Shown: in pieces, positions 43,113 through 52,507 of the stretch
Position numbering within the stretch: the first letter of the stretch is position 1
How the letters are laid out: each line of letters starts with the position of its first letter
NCBI GenBank assembly: GCA_963794215.1
Contig: CAWCCQ010000009.1
Coordinates: 1-64,000, forward strand
Source: DATKRB01 sp963794215
GTDB lineage: Bacteria; Actinomycetota; Acidimicrobiia; Acidimicrobiales; RAAP-2
Reading direction: 5' to 3'
DNA: 64,000 bases
Program-made: the position numbers and the translations under genes
Notes under the pieces: model-generated
Database searches by the model: none
What the model was told of the DNA's origin: nothing
Seen by the model: the letters and a program-made list of their open reading frames with translations, nothing else

Positions 43113-43971
43113 CGTCTGGTGAGGAACACGGCGAGGCTCCATCCCCATTCCGCCGCTGGCTGCGTACGGACGAGAGCTCTCCGCGTCGTAGGTTACCAAT
43201 CGCAAGTTTCGATGAGTGATGAGTCCAGTCCCAATCCGATCTGCTTTCTCACCTATCGACCCAGAGTGGATCGGTAGGCGAGGTGAGATGAGCAGAAGTC
43301 ATCATCAGCGGGCCCGGGGGCTGGGGAGCCATCTGATGCGTCCACCTAGCGTATCGCCGCGGTGATCTCGCCGAAGATCCGCCGCTGTGAACGGCTTGTA
43401 GCGACCATCGAGAGGCTTGATTCCCTCAAGGTGGCGAAGCACTCGGCCGATCGGTGCGTGCCCAAGTACCCGAGGCCGTCCCTTAGCTCCTCATAACGGG
43501 AGTTGGTCACGGCTGTGCACCGTCGATCTATAGCGGGTGAGGTCTCGGACCTCGCCATCCACGTCGCCCTCGGTGCCAAGACGCAGCGGGAAGGCGGCGG
43601 GCGTCTCGTTGGGAACGACGATGGACAGGTGCGGACCTCGAACACGCGTCAGGGCCGCCGGCTCGGCGGCTGCCCGTGGCCGGTGTCCAAGACCGGGGTG
43701 ACCGACTCGGCTGGTAGCTGCCACCTCAGTGACCCGGCGGAACTCGATGGTGGACGAGACAAACGCTTGGTGGACTTCGACCATCTGGCCGAGACTGCGC
43801 TGCGGACCGAGACGTGCAAGCCTGAACCTCGACCAGGGTGACCACGTACACCCCAGCCTCGGCATACACGGTGTCAGAGCACAGGGAGCTAAGGCCTCCG
43901 GTCAAAAACAGGGCACCGCGCGTCGAAGTTGGGGGCTCTTCCTCCGCTCGTCGGCGAGTTGGTCACTCTGG
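43113..43971. other. Gap without a confident gene
   Basis: About 860 bases. Minus-strand frames at 43346-43645 and 43491-43865 overlap and contain believable pieces (TPAAFPLRLGTEGDVDGEVR, SRYEELRDGLGYLGTHRSAE), perhaps one frameshifted gene. I cannot name a family. Confidence 0.3.
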
Positions 43972-44292
43972 TCAACCGCCGGTTTCCGTCGCTGGCTCCT
44001 CGAAGACCCCAGGGGGCAGGGTGCCGGTGGCCGCCTCCCAGCCGAGTCGGGCGACGCGGGCGCTCATCACCTTGACGATGCCCAGTCCAATGCCGGCTGT
44101 CGCCGCCCAGAGGATGGCGTCCGACCAGGAGAACTTGGCGCTGGCCGGGTCGAACGGCGTCGCGTCCTTACGGACGGCCCGATAGCCGGCTCTGATGAGC
44201 CTCCGGGCGAGCAGCGCGCTCAGCATGCCGGTGAGAGTCGAGACCAACTTCCACGTCCGCTCGCGGTCAATCATGGCGCGCATTCGTTGCAT
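43972..44292 (-). CDS. DUF4235 small membrane protein
   Basis: 106 residues from ATG 44292 (GGAG four bases ahead). WKLVSTLTGMLSALLARRLI then RAGYRAVRKDATPFDPASAK is the DUF4235 opening: a span, then G-Y-R-x-x-x-x...P. WSDAILWAATAGIGLGIVKV is a second span, and the tail ends in PPGVFEEPATETGG. Two-span topology, size ~100 residues as usual. Function unknown. Isolated. Confidence 0.82.
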   Translation of the reverse strand: MQRMRAMIDRERTWKLVSTLTGMLSALLARRLIRAGYRAVRKDATPFDPASAKFSWSDAILWAATAGIGLGIVKVMSARVARLGWEAATGTLPPGVFEEPATETGG

Positions 44293-45165
44293 CACTCCTG
44301 GACTGTATCGTGTTGGTCCTCTTTTGGCAGCCTCGTCGCGGGTAGCGACTCGGCGGCCGTAAAGTCCGGCTGGTGTGCAGCGTTGACGATGGCGTCCGCG
44401 TGACTCCGATTCCCAACGGACGAGCAAAGTGCCGGCGCGAGAGGGTCTATCCGACGGCCGGTCGATTACCGAAACTCGAACGGCGTCTCCCAGCAGAACG
44501 GGTACCGAGTCCTACTTTGCGCTGACATGACTACCGTGGCGGCTTGCCAGCAGGTGGGTATCAGTCGCAAGGCCAGGTCTCGTCGCCGTCACGAGAGCGA
44601 CGGCATCCCGCCGACTCGGCTGGTCGAAGCCTCGACAGCGTCGCTTTCGGGAGCGCCTCCAGCCGCAAAGATCGGTTCGCCGGCCGAGCGAGGTCAGGGG
44701 AGCGGGGAACTGCCCGTCGATTGGACGCTCTGTCCGGCATCTGCCGGCCTGAGTTGCTCGGACAGGGCTCTGGGATGGTCTCGATGACGTCGCTGCCCAA
44801 CTCGCAGTCGAAGGCGCTGACCTTGGTTCCCAGGTCACGGCCCCATGGATGCAGATCGAGCGATTGGCCTCAGAGGGATCGAAGACGAGGTTGCGACCCA
44901 TAAGGACCATCCACGGTCCGTTGGAAGAAGCCGTGAAGGGCACGGACCGCGGTATCGAGGACGAGGCGGCTCCGCCGCCATCTCACGCCCCCATCATTCA
45001 CCTGCCCCCAACGTGGTGCAGGATTGCCGTCGTGCGCGCACCACAAAAGTTTTGGAGGGCTGAACAAGGCAGGGCCGCGACCGCCGCGATTTGTCGCCCA
45101 TTGGGCCGCCCCGGACATGAGAGAGCCCTACGGTGTCACTTGGTGTCTTCGCGGAGGTGTGCATC
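44293..45165. other. Gap without a confident gene
   Basis: About 870 bases. A minus-strand frame (44512-44943) opens MPFTASSNGPWMVLMGRNLV, but it has no ribosome site or family. The end holds GGAGG, the ribosome site of the PLP enzyme. Confidence 0.3.
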
Positions 45166-46407
45166 ATGAGTGACGAGCCGAGCCCGCGGCGGTCTCCGTT
45201 CTCTCCGCCACCTGAGCCAAGGGTGACGGAACCTGTCTGGAGTCGGACGACCAGAGCGATCGTCTCGGGGCGCCCCGCTCGCTATCCCGATGCGCCACTG
45301 AGCGAGCCGGTCACGTTTTCCTCCACGTTTCATGCGGGCGGCCCGGTCGCCTACGGGCGCGATGGCAACCCGACGTGGGAGGCGCTCGAAGAGGTCATCG
45401 GCACATTGGAAGGTGGCTCGGCCGTGAGCTTCGCCTCCGGGATGGCGGCGGTGGCCGCGGTGTTCGAGCAGGTCGGTGTGGGCGGTGCCATCGTGCTGCC
45501 CCGAGACGGCTACTACGGCACCCGAGCCTTCCTCGACGCGACCGTGGCCGGTCGCTGGACGACCCGCCTGGTCGACATCTCTGACACCGAGGCCACCATC
45601 GCCGCATGCCAAGGGGCCGACCTCCTGTGGATCGAGTCACCCACGAACCCAAAGCTAGATGTGGCCGACATTCCGGCGCTCTGCAAGTCGGCACATTCGC
45701 TCGGCGTCCGGGTTGCCGTGGACAACACCTACATGACCCCGTTAGGGCAGCGACCACTCGAGTTGGGCGCCGATGTGGTTGTCCACAGCGTCTCGAAGCT
45801 GCTCGCCGGCCATGCTGACGTGGTGCTGGGTGCGGCGGTGGCAACGCCAGGATCCGACCTGTGCCTCGATCTGCGCCGGTGGCGGTCGATGGCCGGCGCA
45901 ATCCCAGGGCCGATGGAAGCGTTTCTGGCGATCCGTGGGATTCGTACGCTGCCCCTGCGCTTCCGCCAGGCCCAGGCTAACGCCGAAGAGCTGGCCCGCC
46001 GGTTGTATGCCCACCCTGCCGTCGCACGCGTTCGGTATCCCGGTCTGCACACCGATCCCTGGCACGACCGGGCCCTCGCCCAGATGGACGGCTTCGGCAA
46101 CATGATCGCTTTCGAGGTCCACGGGGGTGCCAGTGCAGCGGAGGCGGCTGCCCGCTCTACCCGACTCATCGTGCATGCCACCAGCCTGGGCGGCATCGAG
46201 TCGTCGATGGAGCGACGAGCCAAGTGGTCCGGCGAGGACGCACCCCCGTCACTTCTCCGTCTGAGCGTTGGCTGCGAAGACGTCAACGACCTGTGGTCCG
46301 ACCTCGACCGTTCCCTCGTCATTGCCGCCAAGGTCGTCAGGAGCGCGGGAACGCCCGTAGGTCTTCCCACGTCGCGATTTGGTAGGCGCGTGGTGGATAG
46401 TAAGTAG
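45166..46407 (+). CDS. Cystathionine gamma-synthase/lyase-type PLP enzyme (Cys/Met metabolism)
   Basis: 413 residues. ATG 45166 follows GCGGAGG; an upstream GTG lacks a site. The N-terminal YGRDGNPTWEALEEVIGTLE binds the phosphate, GSAVSFASGMAAVAAVFEQV is the G-x-x-x-F-A-S-G-M-A-A signature, and LLWIESPTNPKLDVADIPAL positions the cofactor. ADVVVHSVSKLLAGHADVVL contains the Schiff-base Lys (S-V-S-K). HATSLGGIESSMERRAKWSG is the closing substrate loop. Family members carry out gamma-replacement or elimination on homoserine, cystathionine or methionine; which one is not decided here. No methionine-pathway neighbours. Confidence 0.9.
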   Translation: MSDEPSPRRSPFSPPPEPRVTEPVWSRTTRAIVSGRPARYPDAPLSEPVTFSSTFHAGGPVAYGRDGNPTWEALEEVIGTLEGGSAVSFASGMAAVAAVFEQVGVGGAIVLPRDGYYGTRAFLDATVAGRWTTRLVDISDTEATIAACQGADLLWIESPTNPKLDVADIPALCKSAHSLGVRVAVDNTYMTPLGQRPLELGADVVVHSVSKLLAGHADVVLGAAVATPGSDLCLDLRRWRSMAGAIPGPMEAFLAIRGIRTLPLRFRQAQANAEELARRLYAHPAVARVRYPGLHTDPWHDRALAQMDGFGNMIAFEVHGGASAAEAAARSTRLIVHATSLGGIESSMERRAKWSGEDAPPSLLRLSVGCEDVNDLWSDLDRSLVIAAKVVRSAGTPVGLPTSRFGRRVVDSK

Positions 46408-46680
46408 ACCGCCCCGAGGGCTATCGCTCGGCATGACCACACCGGGCCTCAACCCCGACCAGAGCAGCACCTTCGGATTCGAGCAGATCGGTCCTCTTTG
46501 CCTGAGAGGATCAGTCATTGCTTTCCCTCTGCTTCTCGGCTCGAGGGATTCTCCGGGTCACCGTTGATGGCGCATCCCTCTAAGGTGACTATGACGGCGG
46601 TGCGCTCGGTCGCAGGTTTGCGATAGACATCCTCGGAGACCCCTTGCCGGCGCAACCACTCTTTTTCAGGAGGTATGACG

Positions 46681-47604
46681 ATGGCGACCATTGCGCGGCG
46701 CACGCTTGGCCGGACCGGTGTCGAGGTCACGACGCTGGGGTTCGGCGCGATGGAACTGCGGGGAGCCCCGAACGGCCCGCAGGTCAGCGACCAAGACGCC
46801 GCCAGACTGCTCAACACCGTTCTCGACGAGGGGATCAACTTCATCGATACCTCGATCGACTACGGGCGTAGCGAGGAGCTGATCGGCCAGTTCATCGCCC
46901 ACCGTCGCTCGGAGTACTTCTTGGCCTCCAAGTGCGGATGCGTCCCCGGTGCTGGTATGGGCGCCGAACATGTCCACACGGCCGAGAACATCCGCAAGGG
47001 AGTAGAGCACAGCCTCCGTACCCTCAAGACCGACCATCTCGACCTCGTGCAGTTCCACCGCAGCTTGAGCCCCCAGGAGTTCGAAGCCGAGGGCGCACTG
47101 GCCGAGGCGCTGGCGATCCGCGACGAGGGCAAGGTCCGCTTTGTCGGGGTTTCAGGCGTGCTGCCCACCCTCGACCAACAGATCGATATGGACGTCTTCG
47201 ACGCCTTCCAGATACCGTACTCGGCGCTCCAACGCGAGCACGAAGACGTGATCACCCGAGCTTCGGAGGCTGGGATGGGCATCGTCATCCGCGGGGGAGT
47301 CGCGCGAGGCGCTCCCGACGATTGGATAGGGCGGCGGTACTACATGATCTCCAACGAGACCATGCGCGACTACTGGGACAAGGCCAAACTGGACGAGCTG
47401 CTGGACGGGATGAGTAGGACGGCCTTCATGCTGCGCTTCACGCTGTCGCACCCCGACCTGGACACCACGATAGTTGGCACCAGCAGCATTGAGCATCTCC
47501 ATGACAATCTGGCCGCTGCCGCTCAGGGAGCGCTGCCTGACGACGTGCTGAGCGAAACCAAAGACCGACTTATGGCCGCTGGGGCCGCACCAGCTGGTCG
47601 TTGA
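46681..47604 (+). CDS. Aldo/keto reductase
   Basis: 307 residues. ATG 46681 lies seven bases after AGGAGGT; the ATG at 46675 sits on the ribosome site itself. LGRTGVEVTTLGFGAMELRG is the family opening. FIDTSIDYGRSEELIGQFIA carries catalytic Asp and Tyr, YFLASKCGC the Lys and LDLVQFHRS the His: a complete D-Y-K-H tetrad in a TIM barrel. GIVIRGGVARGAPDDW and TIVGTSSIEHLHDNLAAA bind NADPH. Substrate unknown. Single gene, probably monocistronic. Confidence 0.92.
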   Translation: MATIARRTLGRTGVEVTTLGFGAMELRGAPNGPQVSDQDAARLLNTVLDEGINFIDTSIDYGRSEELIGQFIAHRRSEYFLASKCGCVPGAGMGAEHVHTAENIRKGVEHSLRTLKTDHLDLVQFHRSLSPQEFEAEGALAEALAIRDEGKVRFVGVSGVLPTLDQQIDMDVFDAFQIPYSALQREHEDVITRASEAGMGIVIRGGVARGAPDDWIGRRYYMISNETMRDYWDKAKLDELLDGMSRTAFMLRFTLSHPDLDTTIVGTSSIEHLHDNLAAAAQGALPDDVLSETKDRLMAAGAAPAGR

Positions 47605-47760
47605 CCACCGACAGGGGAAGGTGCCTGAGACTGTCCAAGCGGCAAAGCCGACGCCTTGTACCCTGGGATCCCTTTCGGAGCCACCAGTCAAGACGGGCGC
47701 TGAGAGCAGCTCGCGCGAGGAGCAACCATCGAATCGAACGGCGTGCAGGTTGACAACGTC

Positions 47761-48234
47761 ATGATCCGAACCGCCGTAGTTGGTGACCTTCCAAGTTTGC
47801 TGGGGGTGTTCCGGCGGTCGTCCCTCTCGAACGAGGGAGACCGTGACAAGCTCCTAGCGCACGAGGAGTTGCTCGACTGGTCCGATGCCGGAATTCGTGA
47901 GGATCGAACGCGGGCGGCGCTGAGCCCTGACGGCGCGATCGTCGGGTTCGCCTCGTGCCTCATTGTCGGGCACGTCATGGAGTTGGGGGACCTGTTCGTT
48001 GACCCGCCCTGGATGCGGCGAGGAGTTGGAAGGCGGTTGGAGTTCGACGCTGTCGAGATCGCTCGTGAGCGGTCATTAGACAGGCTGGAGGTCACGGCCA
48101 ACCCCCACGCGTCGGCCTTCTACGAGAGCATGGGCTTCGTTGTCAAGGGCATAGGTGGACACGCAATTCTATCGGGCTCCCCGGATGCACCGGAGCCTAT
48201 CCACGATACGACCGTGAAGCCTGCTCATGGATGA
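47761..48234 (+). CDS. GNAT family N-acetyltransferase
   Basis: 157 residues from ATG 47761 (MIRTAVVGDLPSLLGVF), the normal GNAT opening; a GTG 18 bases upstream is the alternative. GDLFVDPPWMRRGVGRRLEF is motif A (R-R-G-V-G), ARERSLDRLEVTANPHASAF with YESMGFVVKG is motif B. The substrate is unknown. It is close to the IS hot spot but intact. Confidence 0.88.
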   Translation: MIRTAVVGDLPSLLGVFRRSSLSNEGDRDKLLAHEELLDWSDAGIREDRTRAALSPDGAIVGFASCLIVGHVMELGDLFVDPPWMRRGVGRRLEFDAVEIARERSLDRLEVTANPHASAFYESMGFVVKGIGGHAILSGSPDAPEPIHDTTVKPAHG

Positions 48235-48314
48235 TGCCCCAAGATGGTTCGCCGGTCTAAACGAACGTTGACCAGGGGGAAGCCACGGTTAGAACCACTC
48301 GAGAGCTTTGGCAG

Positions 48315-48596
48315 TTAGCCTCTTGATTTCCTCCCGCGTCGCGTTCGCGCCCGCCCCGAGCACCAGGAGCCCTCGTCTCGAAGGCAGACGGTCAGCTCGG
48401 GTGCCTCCACCCACGAGCACCGCATCGCCGTCACGGTTCCGGGTTGTTGCCAGCTCGCATGGAGCTCGTGAGCGAGCTGACGGTACTCGCCGCCCTCGCT
48501 GAACGTCGTCGCCGCGGCGGACAATCTCACCGTGTCGGATCGCCGCTGATCCTCGGCGGGCGGCGAGTAGCGGAAGCGGTAGTACTCGTCGCCTAA
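48315..48596 (-). pseudogene. 3' half of a small gene interrupted by IS5
   Basis: Reading from the IS5 boundary: LGDEYYRFRYSPPAEDQRRS, TVRLSAAATTFSEGGEYRQL, AHELHASWQQPGTVTAMRC, then a basic tail. Joined to the 5' half at 49871-50113 with one copy of the CTAA duplication removed, codons stay in frame (EENP-LGDEYYRF) and the protein is ~174 residues. The first half has HDHPYDFTSKIIAGELTNIR, which looks like the metal-binding strand of a cupin-like small protein. The function is unknown. Confidence 0.75.
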
Positions 48597-49866
48597 CAGG
48601 GTGCGGAAATTGGGTTCTTGAGCGGTGTTGATGGTGGCTGGTTGTCGTTCGGGTTGGGTTGATCGTTCTCGGTTGGCCGTCGGGGCCGCTCGTGGCTTGG
48701 TGGTGGGGGGCTGTCGGTCAGGCGGGGGCGGTGTCGAGGGCGGTGATACGGATGATGTTGTAGACGGCTGCGGTGAGCTTGAACCAGGCCCGGTTTCGTT
48801 GTCGGCCCCGGTAGCGGAGTTGTCGGCCGCCTGCGATGGTCTTGACCCACCCGAACGGTTCTTCTATCCGTTTCCTCACCCGCGTGGACAGGCCATGCCC
48901 GTGGTGGCGGGTGGTTCGTCTATCGATGGCGGAACGCTGCCGGGTGGTGTTCTGGGCGACGTGGGGGGTGAACCCGAGGGCCCGGGCGTCGGCCACGAAA
49001 TCTTTGGTGTCGTATCCTTTGTCGCCCGCGACGGTGCGCCGCCGACGGGTCGGGGGTAGCTTGGCGAGCATGGCCAACGCCGTCGAGCGTTCCGCGTAGC
49101 CGTCGGCGAAGCCGAGCTCGGCATCGATGATGAGGGCGTTGCGGTTCTCCATCAGCAGGTGCCCGGCGAAACACAACGTGGCGGCGGTGTTGAAGCTTTT
49201 GCGATACAACCGTGCCTCGGGGTCGGTGGTCGAGGCGTGGGTGACGTTGGAGCGCTTCTCGCCTTTCCAGTCCGTCTCGGTGTTGCGGCCCGACGCCGGC
49301 GGCGTGGATGGGCCGTCTTTGGGTTTGAAGCTCTTGTGCGACGCCCATGCTTTCAGCAACGTCCCGTCGACGGAGAAGTGATCCGACGACACGTAGCGGC
49401 GCAGCTTGGCCTGGCCGACCACCGCGGCGAAGAACTCGTCGGCCACGTCGTGTTCGAGGAGGCGGGCGCGGTTCTTGGTGAACGTGGTCGGGTCGAACGC
49501 CGGCTGGTCGATGCGCATGTCCAAGAACCACTTGAACAACAGGTCGTAGTTCAGTCGCTCGCAGAACGCCCGCTCGGAGCGGATCGAGTACATTGCCATC
49601 AACACCGTCGCTTTCAACAGCGCCTCGGGCGGCACGCTCGTCCGGCCGCTCGACGCATACATCCCCTCGAACACCGCGTCGAGCTCATCCAAGACGGCGT
49701 CGACCACGACGCGAATCTTGCGGATCGGATGATCGGGCGGGATCAGCTCCTCGGTGCTCAACGTCGTCAACATCGCCAACTGCGGATCAGGGGCTCCACG
49801 CATCCCACAATTCTCCTCGACCCGATCGACCCACACGAGCACCCTCAGCCGAATTTCAGCACCCTG
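48597..49866 (-). mobile_element. IS5-family insertion sequence with CTAA target duplication
   Basis: Terminal inverted repeats start CAGGGTGCGGAAATT at 48597 and CAGGGTGCTGAAATT read inward from 49866 (17 of the first 20 bases match). CTAA is duplicated at 48593-48596 and 49867-49870, the YTAR target typical of the IS5 group. Length 1270 bases. It is inserted into a small gene whose halves remain joinable, so arrival was recent. The transposase is intact. Confidence 0.92.
48718..49803 (-). CDS. IS5-family transposase
   Basis: 361 residues from ATG 49803 (GAGGAGAA site). MRGAPDPQLAMLTTLSTEEL opens the protein. PPEALLKATVLMAMYSIRSE and RAFCERLNYDLLFKWFLDM are the N-terminal DUF772-like helices. 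SDHFSVDGTLLKAWASHKSF carries the first DDE Asp, RRTVAGDKGYDTKDFVADAR the second (D-K-G-Y-D), and RKRIEEPFGWVKTIAGGRQL the Glu. All three catalytic residues are visible. It should be active and could mobilise its own element. Confidence 0.93.
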   Translation of the reverse strand: MRGAPDPQLAMLTTLSTEELIPPDHPIRKIRVVVDAVLDELDAVFEGMYASSGRTSVPPEALLKATVLMAMYSIRSERAFCERLNYDLLFKWFLDMRIDQPAFDPTTFTKNRARLLEHDVADEFFAAVVGQAKLRRYVSSDHFSVDGTLLKAWASHKSFKPKDGPSTPPASGRNTETDWKGEKRSNVTHASTTDPEARLYRKSFNTAATLCFAGHLLMENRNALIIDAELGFADGYAERSTALAMLAKLPPTRRRRTVAGDKGYDTKDFVADARALGFTPHVAQNTTRQRSAIDRRTTRHHGHGLSTRVRKRIEEPFGWVKTIAGGRQLRYRGRQRNRAWFKLTAAVYNIIRITALDTAPA

Positions 49867-49870
49867 CTAA

Positions 49871-50113
49871 GGGATTTTCTTCGTGCCGAATGTTCGTCAG
49901 CTCGCCGGCGATGATCTTCGAGGTGAAGTCGTACGGATGATCGTGGATCGGGGGGTCCCCTACGCTGTCGCTCGGGTCCCAGACGTGGAGTCGGTACTCC
50001 CGCCGGTCGTCGAGACGCAGCGCCATGAGTCCGATGTCCTGCATCCTCCAGGGGAAGTCCTCGGCGTGTTGCAGGATCGTGAAAACCAAGGCCTTGCTCA
50101 GTGCGTCGTCCAT
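49871..50113 (-). pseudogene. 5' half of the small cupin-like gene interrupted by IS5
   Basis: ATG 50113. The product begins MDDALSKALVFTILQHAEDF, WRMQDIGLMALRLDDRREYR, then LHVWDPSDSVGDPPIHDHPY. As now written it runs a few residues into IS5 and stops. With IS5 removed it continues into 48592. HDHP in a beta-rich small protein suggests a cupin, perhaps metal-binding, but I cannot name a family. Confidence 0.75.
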
Positions 50114-50309
50114 CGGGTCCTCCTAGCGTCGCCGCCGGCACCACCCATCCAACAAATCACAGCATTGTGATTTGGCCACGTCAAGACCGAGGCTCCCATT
50201 CGTCGTCACCGTCCAACAAGCGACCGTTTGTGACCACTGGTGTCGGCTGCTCTGAGGGTGGCAACTCAATGCCTTCGGAGCGCCCGATGTATCAAGGTCT
50301 TCGCCGATC

Positions 50310-50510
50310 GTGGCCCGGGAGCTCTCGAGTGCGGAACTCGACCGGATGCTCGACCAGCTCCACAACGCTGACACCGTGGACTGGCGCTTGGACCGGCTAG
50401 GCCCGCTCGATCCCTCCGTCTGCTCTCGGCCGTCGACGATTTTCGCTGAGCGAGGGGTGGGGATCAGGTTCGACGCCATCGACATCTGGGGAAGGGGGAC
50501 GCCCGTCTAG
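50310..50510 (+). CDS. Possible small protein (weak); rest of gap 50114-50623 empty
   Basis: 66 residues from GTG 50310: ARELSSAELDRMLDQLHNAD then DWRLDRLGPLD. Composition is believable, but there is no ribosome site or known family. A shadow or remnant is possible. Confidence 0.25.
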   Translation: MARELSSAELDRMLDQLHNADTVDWRLDRLGPLDPSVCSRPSTIFAERGVGIRFDAIDIWGRGTPV

Positions 50511-50623
50511 TTGAGTACCGCCTCAAACGGAGAGTCTGAGTTGAAGGCAACCACGGGGGCAAGCGATGGACTCGTGTTCGGAGCACGTCGAGGGATTGGT
50601 GAACGTGTGCGAGATCGTGAGCC

Positions 50624-51148
50624 TCAGCCGCGCATCTTCGTTCCGTCCAGCATCTCTCGCGTTGAGTCGGCGTGACCGGCGTGGTGAGCCGTCTCCTCGA
50701 TGACATGAAGCAGCACCCATCGGAGGTCGACGGGACCGTTGAACCCGAGGAGGATGTGAGCGGCACCTCGGCCACCCTCCTCGCCGAGGCAGGGAACGCC
50801 GAGGTCGGGCGCTGAACGCACGAGGCCTTCAGTTCGCTCCGCCTGCTGCCAGTAAGCGTCGATGATCTGGTCCCCGGTGGTGGTGGGGCCGACAGTGAAC
50901 TCCTCTTCGCGGGGTGGGAAATCTGACCCGAGATACCGCCCCTCGACCCAACGCCACTCCATGTGGGTCAGGTGGTTGATCACACCGAGTATTGGCAGCA
51001 ATCGACCATCCGGCGTCCACCTGAGCTCGTCATCGGTCAGGCCCACTGCCGTGGCGACGACCTGTTCACGTTGCCATCGAAGAAAGCGGAGTAAAAGTTC
51101 CCGCTCGTCAGAACTTGGGACCGGAGTGTGCGGCTTGTCAAAGCCCAT
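50624..51148 (-). CDS. DinB/DUF664 family protein
   Basis: 174 residues from ATG 51148. LLRFLRWQREQVVATAVGLT and DDELRWTPDGRLLPILGVIN then HLTHMEWRWVEGRYLG are the first two helices with the metal His of the four-helix bundle. LRWVLLHVIEETAHHAGHAD supplies the other His residues (H-x-x-x-E-x-x-x-H). DinB-like proteins are thiol- or metal-dependent transferases, including mycothiol-dependent ones in actinobacteria; the substrate is unknown. It sits between IS5 and IS3. Confidence 0.88.
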   Translation of the reverse strand: MGFDKPHTPVPSSDERELLLRFLRWQREQVVATAVGLTDDELRWTPDGRLLPILGVINHLTHMEWRWVEGRYLGSDFPPREEEFTVGPTTTGDQIIDAYWQQAERTEGLVRSAPDLGVPCLGEEGGRGAAHILLGFNGPVDLRWVLLHVIEETAHHAGHADSTREMLDGTKMRG

Positions 51149-51277
51149 GGCAACCCCGTTTCTCGCAGCCAGTCAATGGTGGGCACTGACGATGGTAGTC
51201 AGCGGACGTGGCAGGTGAGCTCTCCATGGTGGTCCCCTGAGCTTCCCCCGCTCCAGCGGACAGGTTGGTTGTGTTGA

Positions 51278-52159
51278 TCATGCCGCAGCTGCGGCGGATG
51301 TGTGGGCTCGTTCGTAGTCGACCGGGCTGAGCATCTTGCAATACGAGTGCCGCCTCAACGGGTTGTACCAGGTCTCGATCCAGTCGAACATGCCAAGTGC
51401 CAACTGTTTGCGGGTGGCCCAGCGGTGCTCGTCGAGCAGCTCCACCTGCATCGTCCCAAAGAAGCTTTCTATGGCGCTGTTATCGAAGCAGTCCCCTATG
51501 GTGCCCATGGAACCGAGCAGCCCTGCAGCCCGAAGCCGGCGACCGAAGGCCCATGATGTGTACTGGCTCCGTGGTCGGAGTGGGCCACAGTCCGACCCGA
51601 CTGGCGGTCGTCGTCGCCAGAGGGCCATCTGGACCGCATCGACCACGAGCTCGGATCGAATGTGATCGGCGATCGACCAACCCACCACCCGCCGGCTCCA
51701 GGCGTCGAGAACGACCGCCAGATAGACCTTGCCTTCCGCGGTCGGGTGCTCGGTGACGTCCATCACCCACAGCCGGTCCCGCTCGGTCGGGTTGAAGTTG
51801 CGCTTCACCAGGTCCTCGGCCGGGGTGGCATCGGGATCACGCCGGGTGCAGCCCCGGAATTTCCGCCGGTGGATACCCACGATGGCGGCCTGGGCCATGA
51901 GGCGGGCCACCCGTTTGCGCGAGCAGCGTTGACCCTGGCCCAAGACGAGCTCGGCATGGACCCGTGGAGATCCGTACGAGCATCGTGCCATCGCATGGAT
52001 GTCGAACATGGCGTTGGTGAGCTTCGCGTCACTCCAGTCCCGAGCCGAGACCGGGTTGGCCTGCCAGGCGTAGAACCCCGACGTGGACACCCCCATGGCC
52101 CGACAACACGCCGCCACCGGCAAGTCCGAGCAGCGCTGGGCGATGAAGGTGTACGTCAT
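51278..52159 (-). CDS. IS3 transposase OrfB (DDE/rve), active-site segment out of frame
   Basis: 293 residues. FIAQRCSDLPVAACCRAMGV and STSGFYAWQANP are the HTH_21 opening, DRLWVMDVTEHPTAEGKVYL has the first Asp, and GDCFDNSAIESFFGTMQVEL the Glu. Between them the expected H-S-D-H-G-S-Q-Y reads SDCGPLRPRSQY. The other frame of the same ~25 bases gives VAHSDHG. Two compensating one-base indels therefore remove the second catalytic Asp. This is either a dead copy or two read errors. Confidence 0.82.
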   Translation of the reverse strand: MTYTFIAQRCSDLPVAACCRAMGVSTSGFYAWQANPVSARDWSDAKLTNAMFDIHAMARCSYGSPRVHAELVLGQGQRCSRKRVARLMAQAAIVGIHRRKFRGCTRRDPDATPAEDLVKRNFNPTERDRLWVMDVTEHPTAEGKVYLAVVLDAWSRRVVGWSIADHIRSELVVDAVQMALWRRRPPVGSDCGPLRPRSQYTSWAFGRRLRAAGLLGSMGTIGDCFDNSAIESFFGTMQVELLDEHRWATRKQLALGMFDWIETWYNPLRRHSYCKMLSPVDYERAHTSAAAAA

Positions 52160-52443
52160 TTTGGGAGGACGTTCTCCCGGGCGAAGTAGGCGGCCGCTCG
52201 CCGGAGGATCTCGTTCTCCATCTCTGAGACTCGGAGCTTTCTTCGCAGCTCGACCAGCTCGGTCCGCTCCGATGAAGTAACGCCATCCTTGCGGCCCTCG
52301 TCGATGTCAGCCTTGGCCACCCACGTGCGCAGGCAGCTCTCGGAGATCCCGAGATCGTGGGCCAGGGCGGCCATCGGCTTGGCTCGTTCTCGGGCCAGTT
52401 CAATGGCTCGAGCGCGGAACTCCGGCGGATGAGGTCGTGGCAT
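52156..52443 (-). CDS. IS3 transposase OrfA
   Basis: 95 residues from ATG 52443. RPHPPEFRARAIELARERAK, ALAHDLGISESCLRTWVAKA is the helix-turn-helix that binds the terminal repeats, and LVELRRKLRVSEMENEILRR is the leucine-zipper linker, ending with the AAAYFARE motif of OrfA. The stop overlaps the OrfB ATG. Most IS3 elements make OrfAB by -1 frameshifting; whether this copy does is not shown. Confidence 0.9.
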   Translation of the reverse strand: MPRPHPPEFRARAIELARERAKPMAALAHDLGISESCLRTWVAKADIDEGRKDGVTSSERTELVELRRKLRVSEMENEILRRAAAYFARENVLPK

Positions 52444-52507
52444 CAAGGACTCCCTCCCGAGGTGCTACCACCTCAGTGCAGGTGTCCGTCGAACCGGGGG
52501 ATGCTCA

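Larger units (their letters stand above)
51238..52507 (-). mobile_element. IS3-family insertion sequence
   Basis: Termini TGAGCTTCCCCCG at 51238 and TGAGCATCCCCCG read inward from 52507, with the 5'-TGA...TCA-3' ends of IS3 elements; about 20 of 27 bases match. OrfA and OrfB overlap by ATGA and fill the element. No convincing target duplication was found. OrfB has a damaged second DDE segment, so the copy is probably not active as written. Confidence 0.8.

Noticed and set aside
44512..44943. 143-residue minus-strand frame MPFTASSNGPWM...
   Set aside because: No family or ribosome site, and composition degenerates after 50 residues; left as part of an empty gap.
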